7,661 nt of DNA from an uncultured Ruminococcus sp. (GTDB lineage: Bacteria > Bacillota > Clostridia > Oscillospirales > Ruminococcaceae): contig USEH01000104.1 of the NCBI GenBank assembly GCA_900553675.1, positions 1-7,661 of the forward strand, read 5' to 3'. Shown piece by piece: positions 1 through 6,712 of the stretch. Made by a program: the position numbers and the translations under genes. Within the stretch, counting starts at the first letter, position 1. Each line of letters starts with the position of its first letter. The notes below the pieces were generated by a model. That model had not been told where the DNA came from. It saw only the letters and a list, made by a program, of their open reading frames with translations, and made no database searches.

Positions 1-32
1 TTTGATTTTAAGGTTATATAAAATATCGCAAA

Positions 33-67
33 CGGCGGTGGGATAAACGTCCTGCCGCTGGTTTTTT
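33..67 (+). terminator. Intrinsic terminator of an upstream unit
   Basis: Bases 33-43 can pair with 50-60 as an 11-bp stem that includes three G-T wobbles, with a 6-nt loop. A G and then six T follow (61-67). It would stop transcription arriving from the left on the + strand, so the genes after 190 need their own promoter. No coding sequence can be assigned to bases 1-32. Confidence 0.7.
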
Positions 68-189
68 GTATTATTTCCACTATGTTCTAATATTATTTAA
101 CATAAGTCGGAATTTTTATCTCATAAAAAAATCTTTCAAAAAATATTCATAAAAATTTCGACAAAAGTACCCACAAAACCGAAAAAGTG

Positions 190-198
190 TGCTATAAT
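190..198 (+). promoter_or_regulatory. Extended -10 promoter for the activase/deacylase operon
   Basis: TGCTATAAT is a perfect extended -10 element (TGnTATAAT), about 70 bp before the ATG at 270, with transcription probably starting near 205. No good -35 is present at 16-18 bp spacing. TCGACA at 158-163 resembles a -35 but lies 29 bp away, too far to pair with this -10, so the extended -10 probably compensates. The AT-rich stretch 68-189 holds no other recognisable signal. Confidence 0.6.
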
Positions 199-254
199 GT
201 TATGTTGAAGAAACGGCTGCCTTGATAACGCCGTTTCATCGCAAGAATACTTTT

Positions 255-259
255 GGGAG
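255..259 (+). promoter_or_regulatory. RBS that sets the activase start at 270
   Basis: GGGAG lies 10 nt before ATG 270. An in-frame TTG at 222 would extend the protein by 16 residues, but it has no comparable site and its extra residues do not look like the family. From 270 the protein begins MNVYRAGIDIGSTT, as expected for a BadF/BcrA-type ATPase that opens with the phosphate-binding strand. Confidence 0.6.
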
Positions 260-269
260 TCTACATAGT

Positions 270-3200
270 ATGAACGTATACCGCGCAGGAATAGACATCG
301 GAAGCACAACGATAAAGCTTGTTGTGCTTGACGATAACAACAATATCATATTCGGAAAATACCGCCGCCACTGTGCCCAGATCCAGCCCGCAATGCAGGA
401 GCTTTTGGCTGAGGCAAAGGCAGAGCTTGGCGATTTTCGGCTTCGGCTAAAAATCACCGGCTCAGGCTCGATAAATCTGGGCAAGGCACTTAATATTGCG
501 TTTGTTCAGGAGGTCGCGGCAGTTGCATCCGCTTTGGAATATTTAGCCCCTCAGACCGACGTTGCCATTGAGCTTGGCGGAGAGGACGCAAAAATTATAT
601 ACTTCACCGGCGGTCTTGAAGAAAGAATGAACGGCGTATGCGCCGGCGGTACAGGCTCGTTTATCGACCAGATGGCTGCGCTTTTGCAGACCGACGCTGC
701 CGGCTTAAACGAGGAAGCCCGCAACTACAAGCGAATCTACCCCATCGCCGCGCGCTGCGGAGTTTTCGCGAAGACTGACATCCAGCCGCTTATAAACGAG
801 GGCGCGGCAAAATCCGACCTTGCGGCTTCGATTTTCCAAGCTGTAGTCAACCAGACCATTTCGGGACTTGCCTGCGGAAAGCCAATCCGCGGGTGCGTGG
901 CGTTTCTGGGAGGACCTCTGCACTTCCTGCCGGAGCTGAAAAAGGCGTTTATCCGCACCCTTTCGCTCACGCCGGACAAGGTTGTCGATCCTGAAAACTC
1001 ACACCTTTTCGCCGCAATGGGCGCTGCTTTAGAAGCCGGCGACGCCGACGATATCTCGCCGGACGAGCTTATCGAGCGTTTGCGCTCCGGAATAAGCATG
1101 GAATTTGAGCTTAAACGCCTTGAACCGTTGTTTGCCGACGAAGCCGAATATAACGAATTTTTGGAGAGACACTCCAAGGCAGTCGTCAAAAAGGGCGAGC
1201 TTGAAAGCTACTGCGGAAACTGCTTTTTGGGAATAGACGCGGGCTCGACAACAACAAAGCTCGCGCTGATTGGCGATGGCGGCGAGCTGCTGTTCTCGTA
1301 TTATGCTTCAAACCTCGGCTCACCTGTTCAGACAGCTATAAAGGCGATGGAGGAGCTTGGAAAGCGTCTGCCCTGCACCGCTAAAATCGCACGCTCCTGC
1401 TCCACCGGCTACGGCGAGGCTCTATTAAAGTCGGCGTTTTCTTTAGACTGCGGTGAGGTTGAAACCATTGCCCACTGCACCGCCGCTTCATTCTTCGACC
1501 CCAAGGTCGACTGCGTTATGGATATCGGCGGACAGGACATGAAGTGCATAAAGCTTAAAAATTCCTCAGTAGATACAATAATGCTCAATGAAGCCTGCTC
1601 CTCGGGCTGCGGGTCGTTTATCGAGAATTTTGCGCAGTCTCTGGGCTACACTGCCGAGGAATTTGCCGAAAAAGCTTTGTTTGCGGCTCATCCCATAGAT
1701 CTGGGAACGCGCTGCACAGTGTTTATGAACTCAAACGTAAAGCAGGCGCAGAAAGAGGGCGCTACCGTTGAGGATATCTCTGCGGGACTTGCCTACTCGG
1801 TCATCAAAAACGCACTGTTTAAGGTTATAAAGCTTTCAAGCGCAGCCGAGCTCGGCTCTAATATCGTGGTTCAAGGCGGAACCTTCTTTAACAAGGCGGT
1901 ATTGCGGGCGTTTGAAAAGATTTCCGGCGCGCAGGTTGTCTGTCCGGACATTTCCGGAATAATGGGCGCGTTCGGTGCGGCACTTATTGCCAAAGACAGC
2001 TACACCGGTCAGCCGTCGACTATGCTTTCAATCCCTGAAATACTCAAGCTTACATACACCACCTCGACCACCCACTGCAACGGCTGCTCAAATCACTGCA
2101 TGCTTACCATAAACACATTCTCGGGCGGCAGACGGCACATCACCGGCAACCGCTGCGAAAAGGGTCTGGGCGCGGCATCGTCAAGCGAAAAGGGACCGAA
2201 CGTTTACGCCTACAAGCTTGAAAGAATCTTCGGCTACGAGCCGCTTGAAAATCCCAAGCGCGGCGAGATAGGCATACCCAGAGTTCTTAATATGTACGAG
2301 AATTTCCCGTTCTGGGCGACCTTCTTTAAGGAGCTTGGATTTAAGGTGATTCTCTCGCCCAAATCCAGCCACAAGATTTACGAGCTGGGTATGGAAAGCA
2401 TACCCTCCGAATCGGAGTGCTATCCTGCCAAACTTTCCCACGGGCACGTTCAGTGGCTGATAAACGGCGGCGTTAAAACCATATTCCACCCCTGCGTTTT
2501 CTATGAGCATCAGGAAAACAAAGGCGCGCAGAATCACTTTAACTGCCCGATTGTAATATCCTACCCCGAAAATCTCAAAAACAACGTCGAAGGCATTATC
2601 AACGGCGACGTAAGATACATCCGCCCGTTTATCGCGTTCACCTCCGAAAAGACAGCTGCGAACAGACTTGTTGAGGTCTGCGCAAAGGAATGGGGCATAC
2701 CGGCGGAGGAGGTTATAAACGCCGTCCACTCGGCATGGGCTGAGCAGCACAAGTGCAAGCAGGACATACGCGCAAAGGGTGCCGAAGCTCTTAACTGGAT
2801 GGCTAAAAACAACCGCCCCGGAATAGTGCTTGCAGGAAGACCTTATCACGTCGACCCCGAAATCAACCACGGTATTCCGGAGATGATATGCTCCTACAAC
2901 ATGGCTGTTTTAAGCGAGGACAGCCTGCCCATCAGCTTTGAGCAGGATAAGCCGCTTAGGGTCAACGACCAGTGGGTATATCATTCAAGACTGTATGCCG
3001 CCGCCGAGTTTGTAAGGAACAGAAACGACCTTGAGCTTATCCAGCTGAACTCCTTCGGCTGCGGACTGGATGCCGTTACCACCGATCAGGTGTCCGAAAT
3101 TTTAGAGCGTTCCAACAAACTTTACACCGTGCTTAAGATAGACGAGGTATCCAATCTGGGCGCGGCAAGAATCAGAATCCGCAGTCTTATTTCCGCGATG

Positions 3201-3866
3201 AACCAGCGTGCAAAGCGCGGCATAACCGCCAAGCCCAGAACTGCTGCCTACAATAGAGCGGTGTTCACAAAAAAAATGCGGAAAGATGGCTACACCATCC
3301 TCTGCCCGCAGATGAGTCCTATTCACTTCGACCTTTTAGAGCCGGTATTCAAAAAGCACGGCTACAACATAGTAGTCATGGACAACGACAACCGCTCGGC
3401 TATAGATATGGGATTAAAATACGTCAATAACGACGCTTGCTTTCCCTCCATAACCGTTGTCGGGCAGATTATGGACGCTGTGCTTTCCGGAAAATACGAC
3501 ACCGACCGTCTTGCAATCATAATGACCCAGACCGGCGGCTGCTGCAGGGCAAGCAACTATGTCGGATTTATCCGCCGCGCGCTTGAAAAGGCGGGGCTGG
3601 GACACATTCCGGTAATATCCCTCAACGCCAACGGCATGGAGAAAAACGAGGGCTTTGTTATAACCCCCTCCCTGCTGTTTACATCCTTAAAAGCGGTTGT
3701 CATCGGCGACCTTTTGATGAGATGTCTTTACAGGGTCCGCCCCTACGAGGCTGTCAGGGGCAACGCCAACGCCCTGCACAAAAAGTGGAAAAAGATTGCC
3801 GCTGATAAATCCAAAATCCAAGTGGAAATACAAGTCGGTCTGCCGCGGAATCGTCAACGATTTTGA
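270..3866 (+). CDS. Acyl-CoA dehydratase activase-like double ATPase, frameshifted: N-terminal ~85%
   Basis: Related to the ATP-driven one-electron donors (HgdC, BadF/BadG, BcrA/BcrD) that activate 2-hydroxyacyl-CoA dehydratases and benzoyl-CoA reductases. The substrate of this long DUF2229-containing class is unknown. Two ASKHA-type ATPase domains are visible. Domain 1 (~5-255) has GIDIGSTTIK at 7-16, and C124 and C163. Domain 2 (~318-575) has GIDAGSTTTK at 321-330, and C443 and C482. Both cysteine pairs are 39 apart, as are the HgdC [4Fe-4S] ligands C127/C166. A Cys cluster follows (C603, C606, C610, C629), then a DUF2229-like region (~665-890) and an HgdB-like part with SFGCGLD (928-934) and QTGGCCRASNY (1087-1097). 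After ~1,180 family likeness ends and the frame runs to TGA 3866. The rest of the protein continues in the +1 frame to 4554. Deleting one copy of the 7-bp repeat at 3807-3820 restores 1,425 residues, near the usual size. It may be a pseudogene, a phase-variable gene, or an assembly error. Confidence 0.85.
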   Translation: MNVYRAGIDIGSTTIKLVVLDDNNNIIFGKYRRHCAQIQPAMQELLAEAKAELGDFRLRLKITGSGSINLGKALNIAFVQEVAAVASALEYLAPQTDVAIELGGEDAKIIYFTGGLEERMNGVCAGGTGSFIDQMAALLQTDAAGLNEEARNYKRIYPIAARCGVFAKTDIQPLINEGAAKSDLAASIFQAVVNQTISGLACGKPIRGCVAFLGGPLHFLPELKKAFIRTLSLTPDKVVDPENSHLFAAMGAALEAGDADDISPDELIERLRSGISMEFELKRLEPLFADEAEYNEFLERHSKAVVKKGELESYCGNCFLGIDAGSTTTKLALIGDGGELLFSYYASNLGSPVQTAIKAMEELGKRLPCTAKIARSCSTGYGEALLKSAFSLDCGEVETIAHCTAASFFDPKVDCVMDIGGQDMKCIKLKNSSVDTIMLNEACSSGCGSFIENFAQSLGYTAEEFAEKALFAAHPIDLGTRCTVFMNSNVKQAQKEGATVEDISAGLAYSVIKNALFKVIKLSSAAELGSNIVVQGGTFFNKAVLRAFEKISGAQVVCPDISGIMGAFGAALIAKDSYTGQPSTMLSIPEILKLTYTTSTTHCNGCSNHCMLTINTFSGGRRHITGNRCEKGLGAASSSEKGPNVYAYKLERIFGYEPLENPKRGEIGIPRVLNMYENFPFWATFFKELGFKVILSPKSSHKIYELGMESIPSESECYPAKLSHGHVQWLINGGVKTIFHPCVFYEHQENKGAQNHFNCPIVISYPENLKNNVEGIINGDVRYIRPFIAFTSEKTAANRLVEVCAKEWGIPAEEVINAVHSAWAEQHKCKQDIRAKGAEALNWMAKNNRPGIVLAGRPYHVDPEINHGIPEMICSYNMAVLSEDSLPISFEQDKPLRVNDQWVYHSRLYAAAEFVRNRNDLELIQLNSFGCGLDAVTTDQVSEILERSNKLYTVLKIDEVSNLGAARIRIRSLISAMNQRAKRGITAKPRTAAYNRAVFTKKMRKDGYTILCPQMSPIHFDLLEPVFKKHGYNIVVMDNDNRSAIDMGLKYVNNDACFPSITVVGQIMDAVLSGKYDTDRLAIIMTQTGGCCRASNYVGFIRRALEKAGLGHIPVISLNANGMEKNEGFVITPSLLFTSLKAVVIGDLLMRCLYRVRPYEAVRGNANALHKKWKKIAADKSKIQVEIQVGLPRNRQRF

Positions 3867-4554
3867 CAGGATGAAGCTTGCTAAGGGGCTTGTAAAGCCA
3901 AGAGTAGGCATAGTCGGCGAGATACTGGTTAAGTATATGCCGCTTGCCAACAATCACCTTGTTGACCTTCTTGAAAGGGAGGGTGCGGAGGCAGTCGTCC
4001 CCGACCTTATGGACTTTTTAAACTACTGCGCCTACAACTCGGTTTACAAGCACAGATTTTTGGGAACAAGCAAAATATCCTCAAATCTGGCAGAAACGGT
4101 TGTCAAGGCGATAAGGCTTCTCAGAAAGCCCGCCATAGACGCGCTTAAAGCAAGCCGACGGTTTGAGCCGCCGATGAAAATCGAGGATATAGCAAGTCTT
4201 GCAAAGCCGATAATCTCGCTCGGAAACCAATACGGCGAGGGCTGGCTTTTAACCGGCGAGATGGCTGAGCTGATACGTTCGGGAGTGCCGAACATAGTAT
4301 GCATACAGCCGTTTGCCTGCCTCCCGAACCACGTTGTGGGCAAGGGCGCAATCAAGGCTTTGAAGAAGGAGTATCCTCAGGCAAACATCGTTGCTGTGGA
4401 CTACGACCCCGGAGCTTCTGAGGTAAACCAGTTCAACCGCATAAAGCTTATGCTTTCAACCGCTCAGAAAACGCTTGAAAAGGAAAAAGCGGCGGAAGCT
4501 CCAAACTTGAAGGAGCCTGAGATTGCGGAAAAAGCAACGGTTACGGAGAGCTGA
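3796..4554 (+). CDS. C-terminal fragment of the same activase-like protein, +1 frame
   Basis: This frame carries the missing C-terminus of the gene that starts at 270. Residues 36-46 read RVGIVGEILVK, 171-179 QPFACLPNH, and 202-220 contain DYDPGASEVNQFNRIKL, all segments I recognise from the end of long acyl-CoA dehydratase activase-like proteins. Family-like sequence begins near 3820, right at the 7-bp repeat, so this is not an independent gene. If translated alone, the open frame could begin at TTG 3796, which has only a poor GGA upstream. A better candidate is ATG 3871, four bases after the TGA of the upstream frame, which would give 227 residues by coupled re-initiation. A Lys/Glu/Ala-rich tail (~222-252) ends 2 nt before the deacylase gene and includes that gene's RBS. 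Whether a functional split pair forms cannot be told from sequence. Confidence 0.75.
   Translation: MPLINPKSKWKYKSVCRGIVNDFDRMKLAKGLVKPRVGIVGEILVKYMPLANNHLVDLLEREGAEAVVPDLMDFLNYCAYNSVYKHRFLGTSKISSNLAETVVKAIRLLRKPAIDALKASRRFEPPMKIEDIASLAKPIISLGNQYGEGWLLTGEMAELIRSGVPNIVCIQPFACLPNHVVGKGAIKALKKEYPQANIVAVDYDPGASEVNQFNRIKLMLSTAQKTLEKEKAAEAPNLKEPEIAEKATVTES
3807..3820 (+). repeat. 7-bp tandem duplication (AAATCCA x2) at the frameshift
   Basis: AAATCCA occurs twice, perfectly and back to back (3807-3813 and 3814-3820). Seven bases shift the frame by +1, exactly the shift between the two activase fragments. With one copy removed, codons run A-D-K-S-K-W-K-Y-K-S-V-C straight into the second frame with no stop. 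The unit could arise or be lost by slipped-strand mispairing. An extra A in the A4 run at 3813-3816 would also shift the frame by +1 and cannot be excluded. Confidence 0.8.
4545..4550 (+). promoter_or_regulatory. RBS of the deacylase gene, inside the end of the activase gene
   Basis: GGAGAG lies 6 nt upstream of ATG 4557 and within the last codons of the preceding gene, which stops at 4554. This points to translational coupling and a single mRNA. Confidence 0.6.
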
Positions 4555-4556
4555 TT

Positions 4557-5036
4557 ATGGGTGCAAAAAACGACAAAACCAACGTCATGCGGCTTTTGGA
4601 CAAAGCCGGAATCGAATACAAGGTTCACAATTTCAACAGCGAGGATATCCCCAGCGGCTCGCAGGCGGCGGACATTTTGAGGATAGAGCACGGGCGGATG
4701 TTCAAAACTCTTGTCACCGTTGCAAAGTCCGGCGCGCACTATGTTTACATGATTCCAGTGGACTGCGAGCTTGATTTGAAAAAGGCGGCAGTCTGCGCTC
4801 ATGAAAAGTCGGTCGAGATGCTCAAATCAAAGGATCTTCTGCCGCTTACGGGATACATCCACGGCGGCTGCTCCCCCATCGGCATGAAAAAGCCGTTCCC
4901 GACATTTTTACACAAAACCGCTCAGAATTACGATACCATAGTTTTCAGCGGCGGCAGAGTAGGGCATATGGTGGAGGTTTCGCCGGAGGGACTTCTGAAG
5001 ATAGTTAAGTATACAGTCGCCGATATCACGGTATAA
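4557..5036 (+). CDS. ybaK: YbaK/EbsC-family Cys-tRNA(Pro) deacylase
   Basis: A 159-residue cytoplasmic protein of the YbaK/ProX-like editing superfamily. Members hydrolyse Cys-tRNA(Pro) mischarged by prolyl-tRNA synthetase, acting in trans. The length matches the family (~155-160 residues). Visible hallmarks are FKTLV at 49-53, whose K50 fits the conserved active-site lysine, the glycine-rich GGCSPIGMKK at 103-112, and SGGRVGHMVEVSPEGLLKI at 131-149 near the C-terminus. The start is supported by GGAGAG six bases upstream. It begins 2 nt after the activase stop and has no promoter of its own that I can see, so it is probably the second gene of that operon. A hairpin terminator follows 25 bp after the stop. 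The operon link to an activase-like gene has no obvious metabolic reason and may be incidental. The family call is firm; the exact tRNA substrate is by analogy. Confidence 0.92.
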   Translation: MGAKNDKTNVMRLLDKAGIEYKVHNFNSEDIPSGSQAADILRIEHGRMFKTLVTVAKSGAHYVYMIPVDCELDLKKAAVCAHEKSVEMLKSKDLLPLTGYIHGGCSPIGMKKPFPTFLHKTAQNYDTIVFSGGRVGHMVEVSPEGLLKIVKYTVADITV

Positions 5037-5060
5037 TAGCTAAGATACTATCCCATAAAA

Positions 5061-5101
5061 AACCGTCATCACGCAAAAAAGTGTGATGACGGTTCTTTTT
5101 T
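5061..5101. terminator. Bidirectional intrinsic terminator between convergent genes
   Basis: A perfect 12-bp stem (5061-5072 with 5083-5094) encloses a 10-nt loop. It is followed by CTTTTTT on the + strand, and on the - strand it runs into T's from the A-run at 5057-5062. It ends the activase/ybaK operon (+) and the XRE gene (-), whose stop codon lies at the foot of the hairpin. Confidence 0.9.
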
Positions 5102-5104
5102 ATG

Positions 5105-5689
5105 TCAGCTTATTATCTCGGAAATAAGTATTCCCACAGCCGCGATTACCGCTCCGACCCCCATACCTATAAGCACGGCAACCAGCCTTTGATACGGTCT
5201 TTTGCCGATTTCCCGCTGAGTTGTTATTTCGTCCAGAGTTTTGCCCTCGGAAAACGCTACTATTTCCTTGTAGGTGGAAATATTGTTGTCCTTTTTGATT
5301 TTTTCGACCTTGAAGGCATACACCATTGTCACCGCCCAGAGTGCCACTGCTATAATTATCCCTGGGATTTTCAACAGCACTATCAGCGGTACCGTTAGCA
5401 AAATCGTGAGAATAAGCAGTATTGAAAATATGCCGCTGTACTTGTTGAAGCGTTTGATTTCGTTTTGATTGATTTCCGATTTCATCTGTGAAATATCCTC
5501 CTTTAATAAAGCATCTACGGTCGTGCCGAATACCTGACTTAACAGCAGCACGCTGTGAATATCGGGATAGCTTTTTTCGGTTTCCCAGTTTGAAACGGTC
5601 TGCCGGGTGACATATACCTTCTCGGCAAGCTCCTCCTGCGACAAATTCATCTGCGCGCGGCGTTTTTTGATTTCATTTCCTATGTTCAT
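5105..5689 (-). CDS. XRE-family HTH regulator with a membrane-spanning C-terminus
   Basis: A 194-residue protein. Residues ~5-62 form a Cro/CI-type helix-turn-helix, with the motif at about 16-36 (LSQEELAEKVYVTRQTVSNWE is its span; key residues Q18, T31, V32, W35). A charged linker follows (~65-84), then three likely membrane helices at ~86-107, 109-127 and 168-192, with a hydrophilic segment ~128-167 between the second and third. This layout is common in Clostridia and suggests a membrane-tethered DNA-binding protein, but its signal and targets are unknown. The ATG has CGGAGG five bases upstream. It has its own promoter (5718-5746) and flanking palindromes that could be autoregulatory operators. 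It lies in tandem downstream of the lipoprotein gene but is separated from it by a terminator, so it is not obviously co-transcribed. Confidence 0.85.
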   Translation of the reverse strand: MNIGNEIKKRRAQMNLSQEELAEKVYVTRQTVSNWETEKSYPDIHSVLLLSQVFGTTVDALLKEDISQMKSEINQNEIKRFNKYSGIFSILLILTILLTVPLIVLLKIPGIIIAVALWAVTMVYAFKVEKIKKDNNISTYKEIVAFSEGKTLDEITTQREIGKRPYQRLVAVLIGMGVGAVIAAVGILISEIIS

Positions 5690-5717
5690 GTCTGCCTCCG
5701 ATTTAGTTTGTAGCTTT

Positions 5718-5746
5718 ATTATAAGGAAATTTTACGGATATGTCTA
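5718..5746 (-). promoter_or_regulatory. Promoter of the XRE regulator gene
   Basis: Read on the - strand, TAGACA (5741-5746) is followed after 17 bp by a perfect TATAAT (5718-5723), about 30 bp before the ATG at 5689. Both elements and their spacing fit the vegetative sigma factor consensus. Confidence 0.75.
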
Positions 5747-5761
5747 TCAAAAGTCTTTTGA
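5747..5761. promoter_or_regulatory. Palindrome next to the XRE -35: candidate operator
   Basis: TCAAAAGTCTTTTGA is a perfect 15-nt palindrome around a central T and directly abuts the -35 hexamer of the XRE promoter. A similar element lies at 5781-5796. XRE proteins usually bind such dyads as dimers, so self-regulation is a reasonable inference. Confidence 0.45.
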
Positions 5762-5780
5762 ATCGGCTTATTTTGGGGCT

Positions 5781-5796
5781 GCAAAACTACTTTTGC
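5781..5796. promoter_or_regulatory. Second related palindrome: candidate distal operator
   Basis: GCAAAACTACTTTTGC has perfect 6-bp arms around a 4-nt centre. It shares the CAAAA...CTTTTG half-sites with the palindrome at 5747-5761. The two centres are ~34 bp apart, near three helical turns, so two bound dimers would be on about the same face of the DNA. Confidence 0.4.
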
Positions 5797-5800
5797 AAAG

Positions 5801-5830
5801 AAAACCCGCGCCAAAACTGACGCGGGTTTT
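5801..5830 (-). terminator. Intrinsic terminator of the lipoprotein gene
   Basis: A perfect 10-bp stem, AAAACCCGCG (5801-5810) with CGCGGGTTTT (5821-5830), encloses a 10-nt loop. On the - strand the GC-rich stem ends in TTTT and runs into CTTTG. It lies ~35 bp after the lipoprotein stop and ~50 bp before the XRE promoter, separating the two transcripts. Confidence 0.8.
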
Positions 5831-5864
5831 ATCTACGTTATACGATTGTTCCCGATTCAGGAAA

Positions 5865-6476
5865 TCAAGCGAACATCTTAAGAATGTCGTCGTAAGAGGT
5901 GGTCATGCCGGGAACGGTGGTTATGCATATGCAGAGCATGTAGTTATCAATCTTTCTCAAAAGATACTTCTGCTCGATGGTAACGCCATCAGATGCAGAT
6001 GTGCCGGTGAAAACAACGTATTTGTTGCTGCCGATGGTTACTTCGCCAAGATTCTTAGCGTCGCTGGTGATGCCCTGAGATACAAGACCGGTAGACAAAG
6101 CCTCTGCATAAGCAGCCTCGTCGTAAGAGGTTCCGCCGATGGTTAAAGCAAGGTTTTCATACATGATGATAACGTTTGCGCCGTCCTCAGCTGCTACCAT
6201 TGCATCGTAAACGGTCTTAAGATTGCCGAGCTCGAGGTTCTTCTTTTCCTCTTCTGTCATATCAGCAGCAGAAAGGTCCATCATGGCAAGAATTTCATCG
6301 TCAGAAGCAAAAGTCCAGGTAGACGGAGGGGTAAATGTGAAATCGCCAAATTCGCTGGTGAATACGCCATTTTCAACGGCTCCTCTTACAAGCTCCTTAT
6401 CCTCTTCGGTGATCTGTCCGCAGGCTGTGCAACAAAGCATAGCAACTACCATGATAATAGCTAAAATCTTTTTCAT
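5865..6476 (-). CDS. Putative secreted lipoprotein of unknown function
   Basis: A 203-residue protein that I cannot place in a named family. Residues 1-19 are a lipoprotein signal: MKK, a hydrophobic core (I4-L14), and the box C16-T17-A18-C19, so C19 would be lipidated and the protein anchored on the outer face of the membrane. A cysteine at position -3 is unusual, so lipidation is likely rather than certain. The mature part is acidic and rich in Ala, Thr and Asp. It has an EFGDFTFTPPSTW segment at ~42-54, an acidic helical stretch ~57-95, and then likely beta strands (for example GSNKYVVFTGTS and EQKYLLRKIDNYMLCI) to the C-terminus. The pattern resembles small substrate-free lipoproteins of Clostridia that carry a single compact domain. 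AAAGGA is 10 nt before the ATG, and the gene has its own promoter and terminator, so it is a single-gene unit. Confidence 0.75.
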   Translation of the reverse strand: MKKILAIIMVVAMLCCTACGQITEEDKELVRGAVENGVFTSEFGDFTFTPPSTWTFASDDEILAMMDLSAADMTEEEKKNLELGNLKTVYDAMVAAEDGANVIIMYENLALTIGGTSYDEAAYAEALSTGLVSQGITSDAKNLGEVTIGSNKYVVFTGTSASDGVTIEQKYLLRKIDNYMLCICITTVPGMTTSYDDILKMFA

Positions 6477-6502
6477 TTTTTCGTAATCCTTTCAAAAATT
6501 AA

Positions 6503-6511
6503 TTTATAGCA
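6503..6511 (-). promoter_or_regulatory. Likely extended -10 of the lipoprotein gene
   Basis: On the - strand, TGCTATAAA gives an extended -10 (TGnTATAAA) about 27 bp before the ATG at 6476. No convincing -35 is seen 16-18 bp upstream. It uses the same TGC-TATAA form as the promoter at 190-198. Confidence 0.4.
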
Positions 6512-6682
6512 TAAACTACACCAGTTATAATATCACTTTACTCATAAAAATGAAAGGGGGAAATTCGCCGAAGAATGTACTTTTTATAATAATCCCGCAT
6601 ATTGTACAAACTTTTTCTCTGTTCATATTAATTTAGTCGATAAATTCACAATATTTCTTCTCATTTTTTAACAAAACTTAAT

Positions 6683-6712
6683 CTTTTAAAGCCTTTACTA
6701 TTCTGCTTTAAA
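6683..6712 (+). promoter_or_regulatory. CTTTA repeats and inverted repeat at the response regulator promoter
   Basis: CTTTTA (6683), CTTTAC (6693) and CTTTAA (6706) recur over 30 bp, and TTTAAAGC (6685-6692) is inverted as GCTTTAAA (6705-6712). The CTTTAC copy overlaps the -35. The same hexamer forms the array at 7465-7505, so the regulator may bind here too. The spacing (10 and 13) is less regular than in that array. Confidence 0.4.

Noticed and set aside
222..269. TTG start at 222 for the activase gene
   Set aside because: It has no RBS and adds 16 residues unlike the family; ATG 270 has GGGAG 10 nt upstream and starts right before the first phosphate-binding strand.
2181..2870. Long antisense open frame (229 codons) within the activase gene
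   Set aside because: It lies entirely opposite a strongly conserved coding region, its product resembles no family I know, and no RBS or promoter was noted.
3269..3276. Run of eight A in the activase gene as a slippage or programmed frameshift site
   Set aside because: The conserved frame continues unbroken through it, no useful alternative frame follows, and the actual frame change is 540 bp downstream at the 7-bp repeat. Low-level transcriptional slippage remains possible but is unsupported.
3807..3866. Programmed +1 ribosomal frameshift joining the two activase frames
   Set aside because: I see no rare codon-stop context like the prfB site at the junction; the stop of the first frame lies ~45 bp later, and the exact 7-bp duplication explains the shift more simply.
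5781..5830. Inverted repeats here as a mobile element end or CRISPR-like array
   Set aside because: Only two or three short dyads of differing sequence occur, with no transposase, target duplication or regular spacers; operator and terminator readings suffice.
5607..6146. Plus-strand open frame of 179 codons across the XRE start and lipoprotein gene
   Set aside because: It runs through a promoter, two palindromes and a terminator and is antisense to two well-supported genes.
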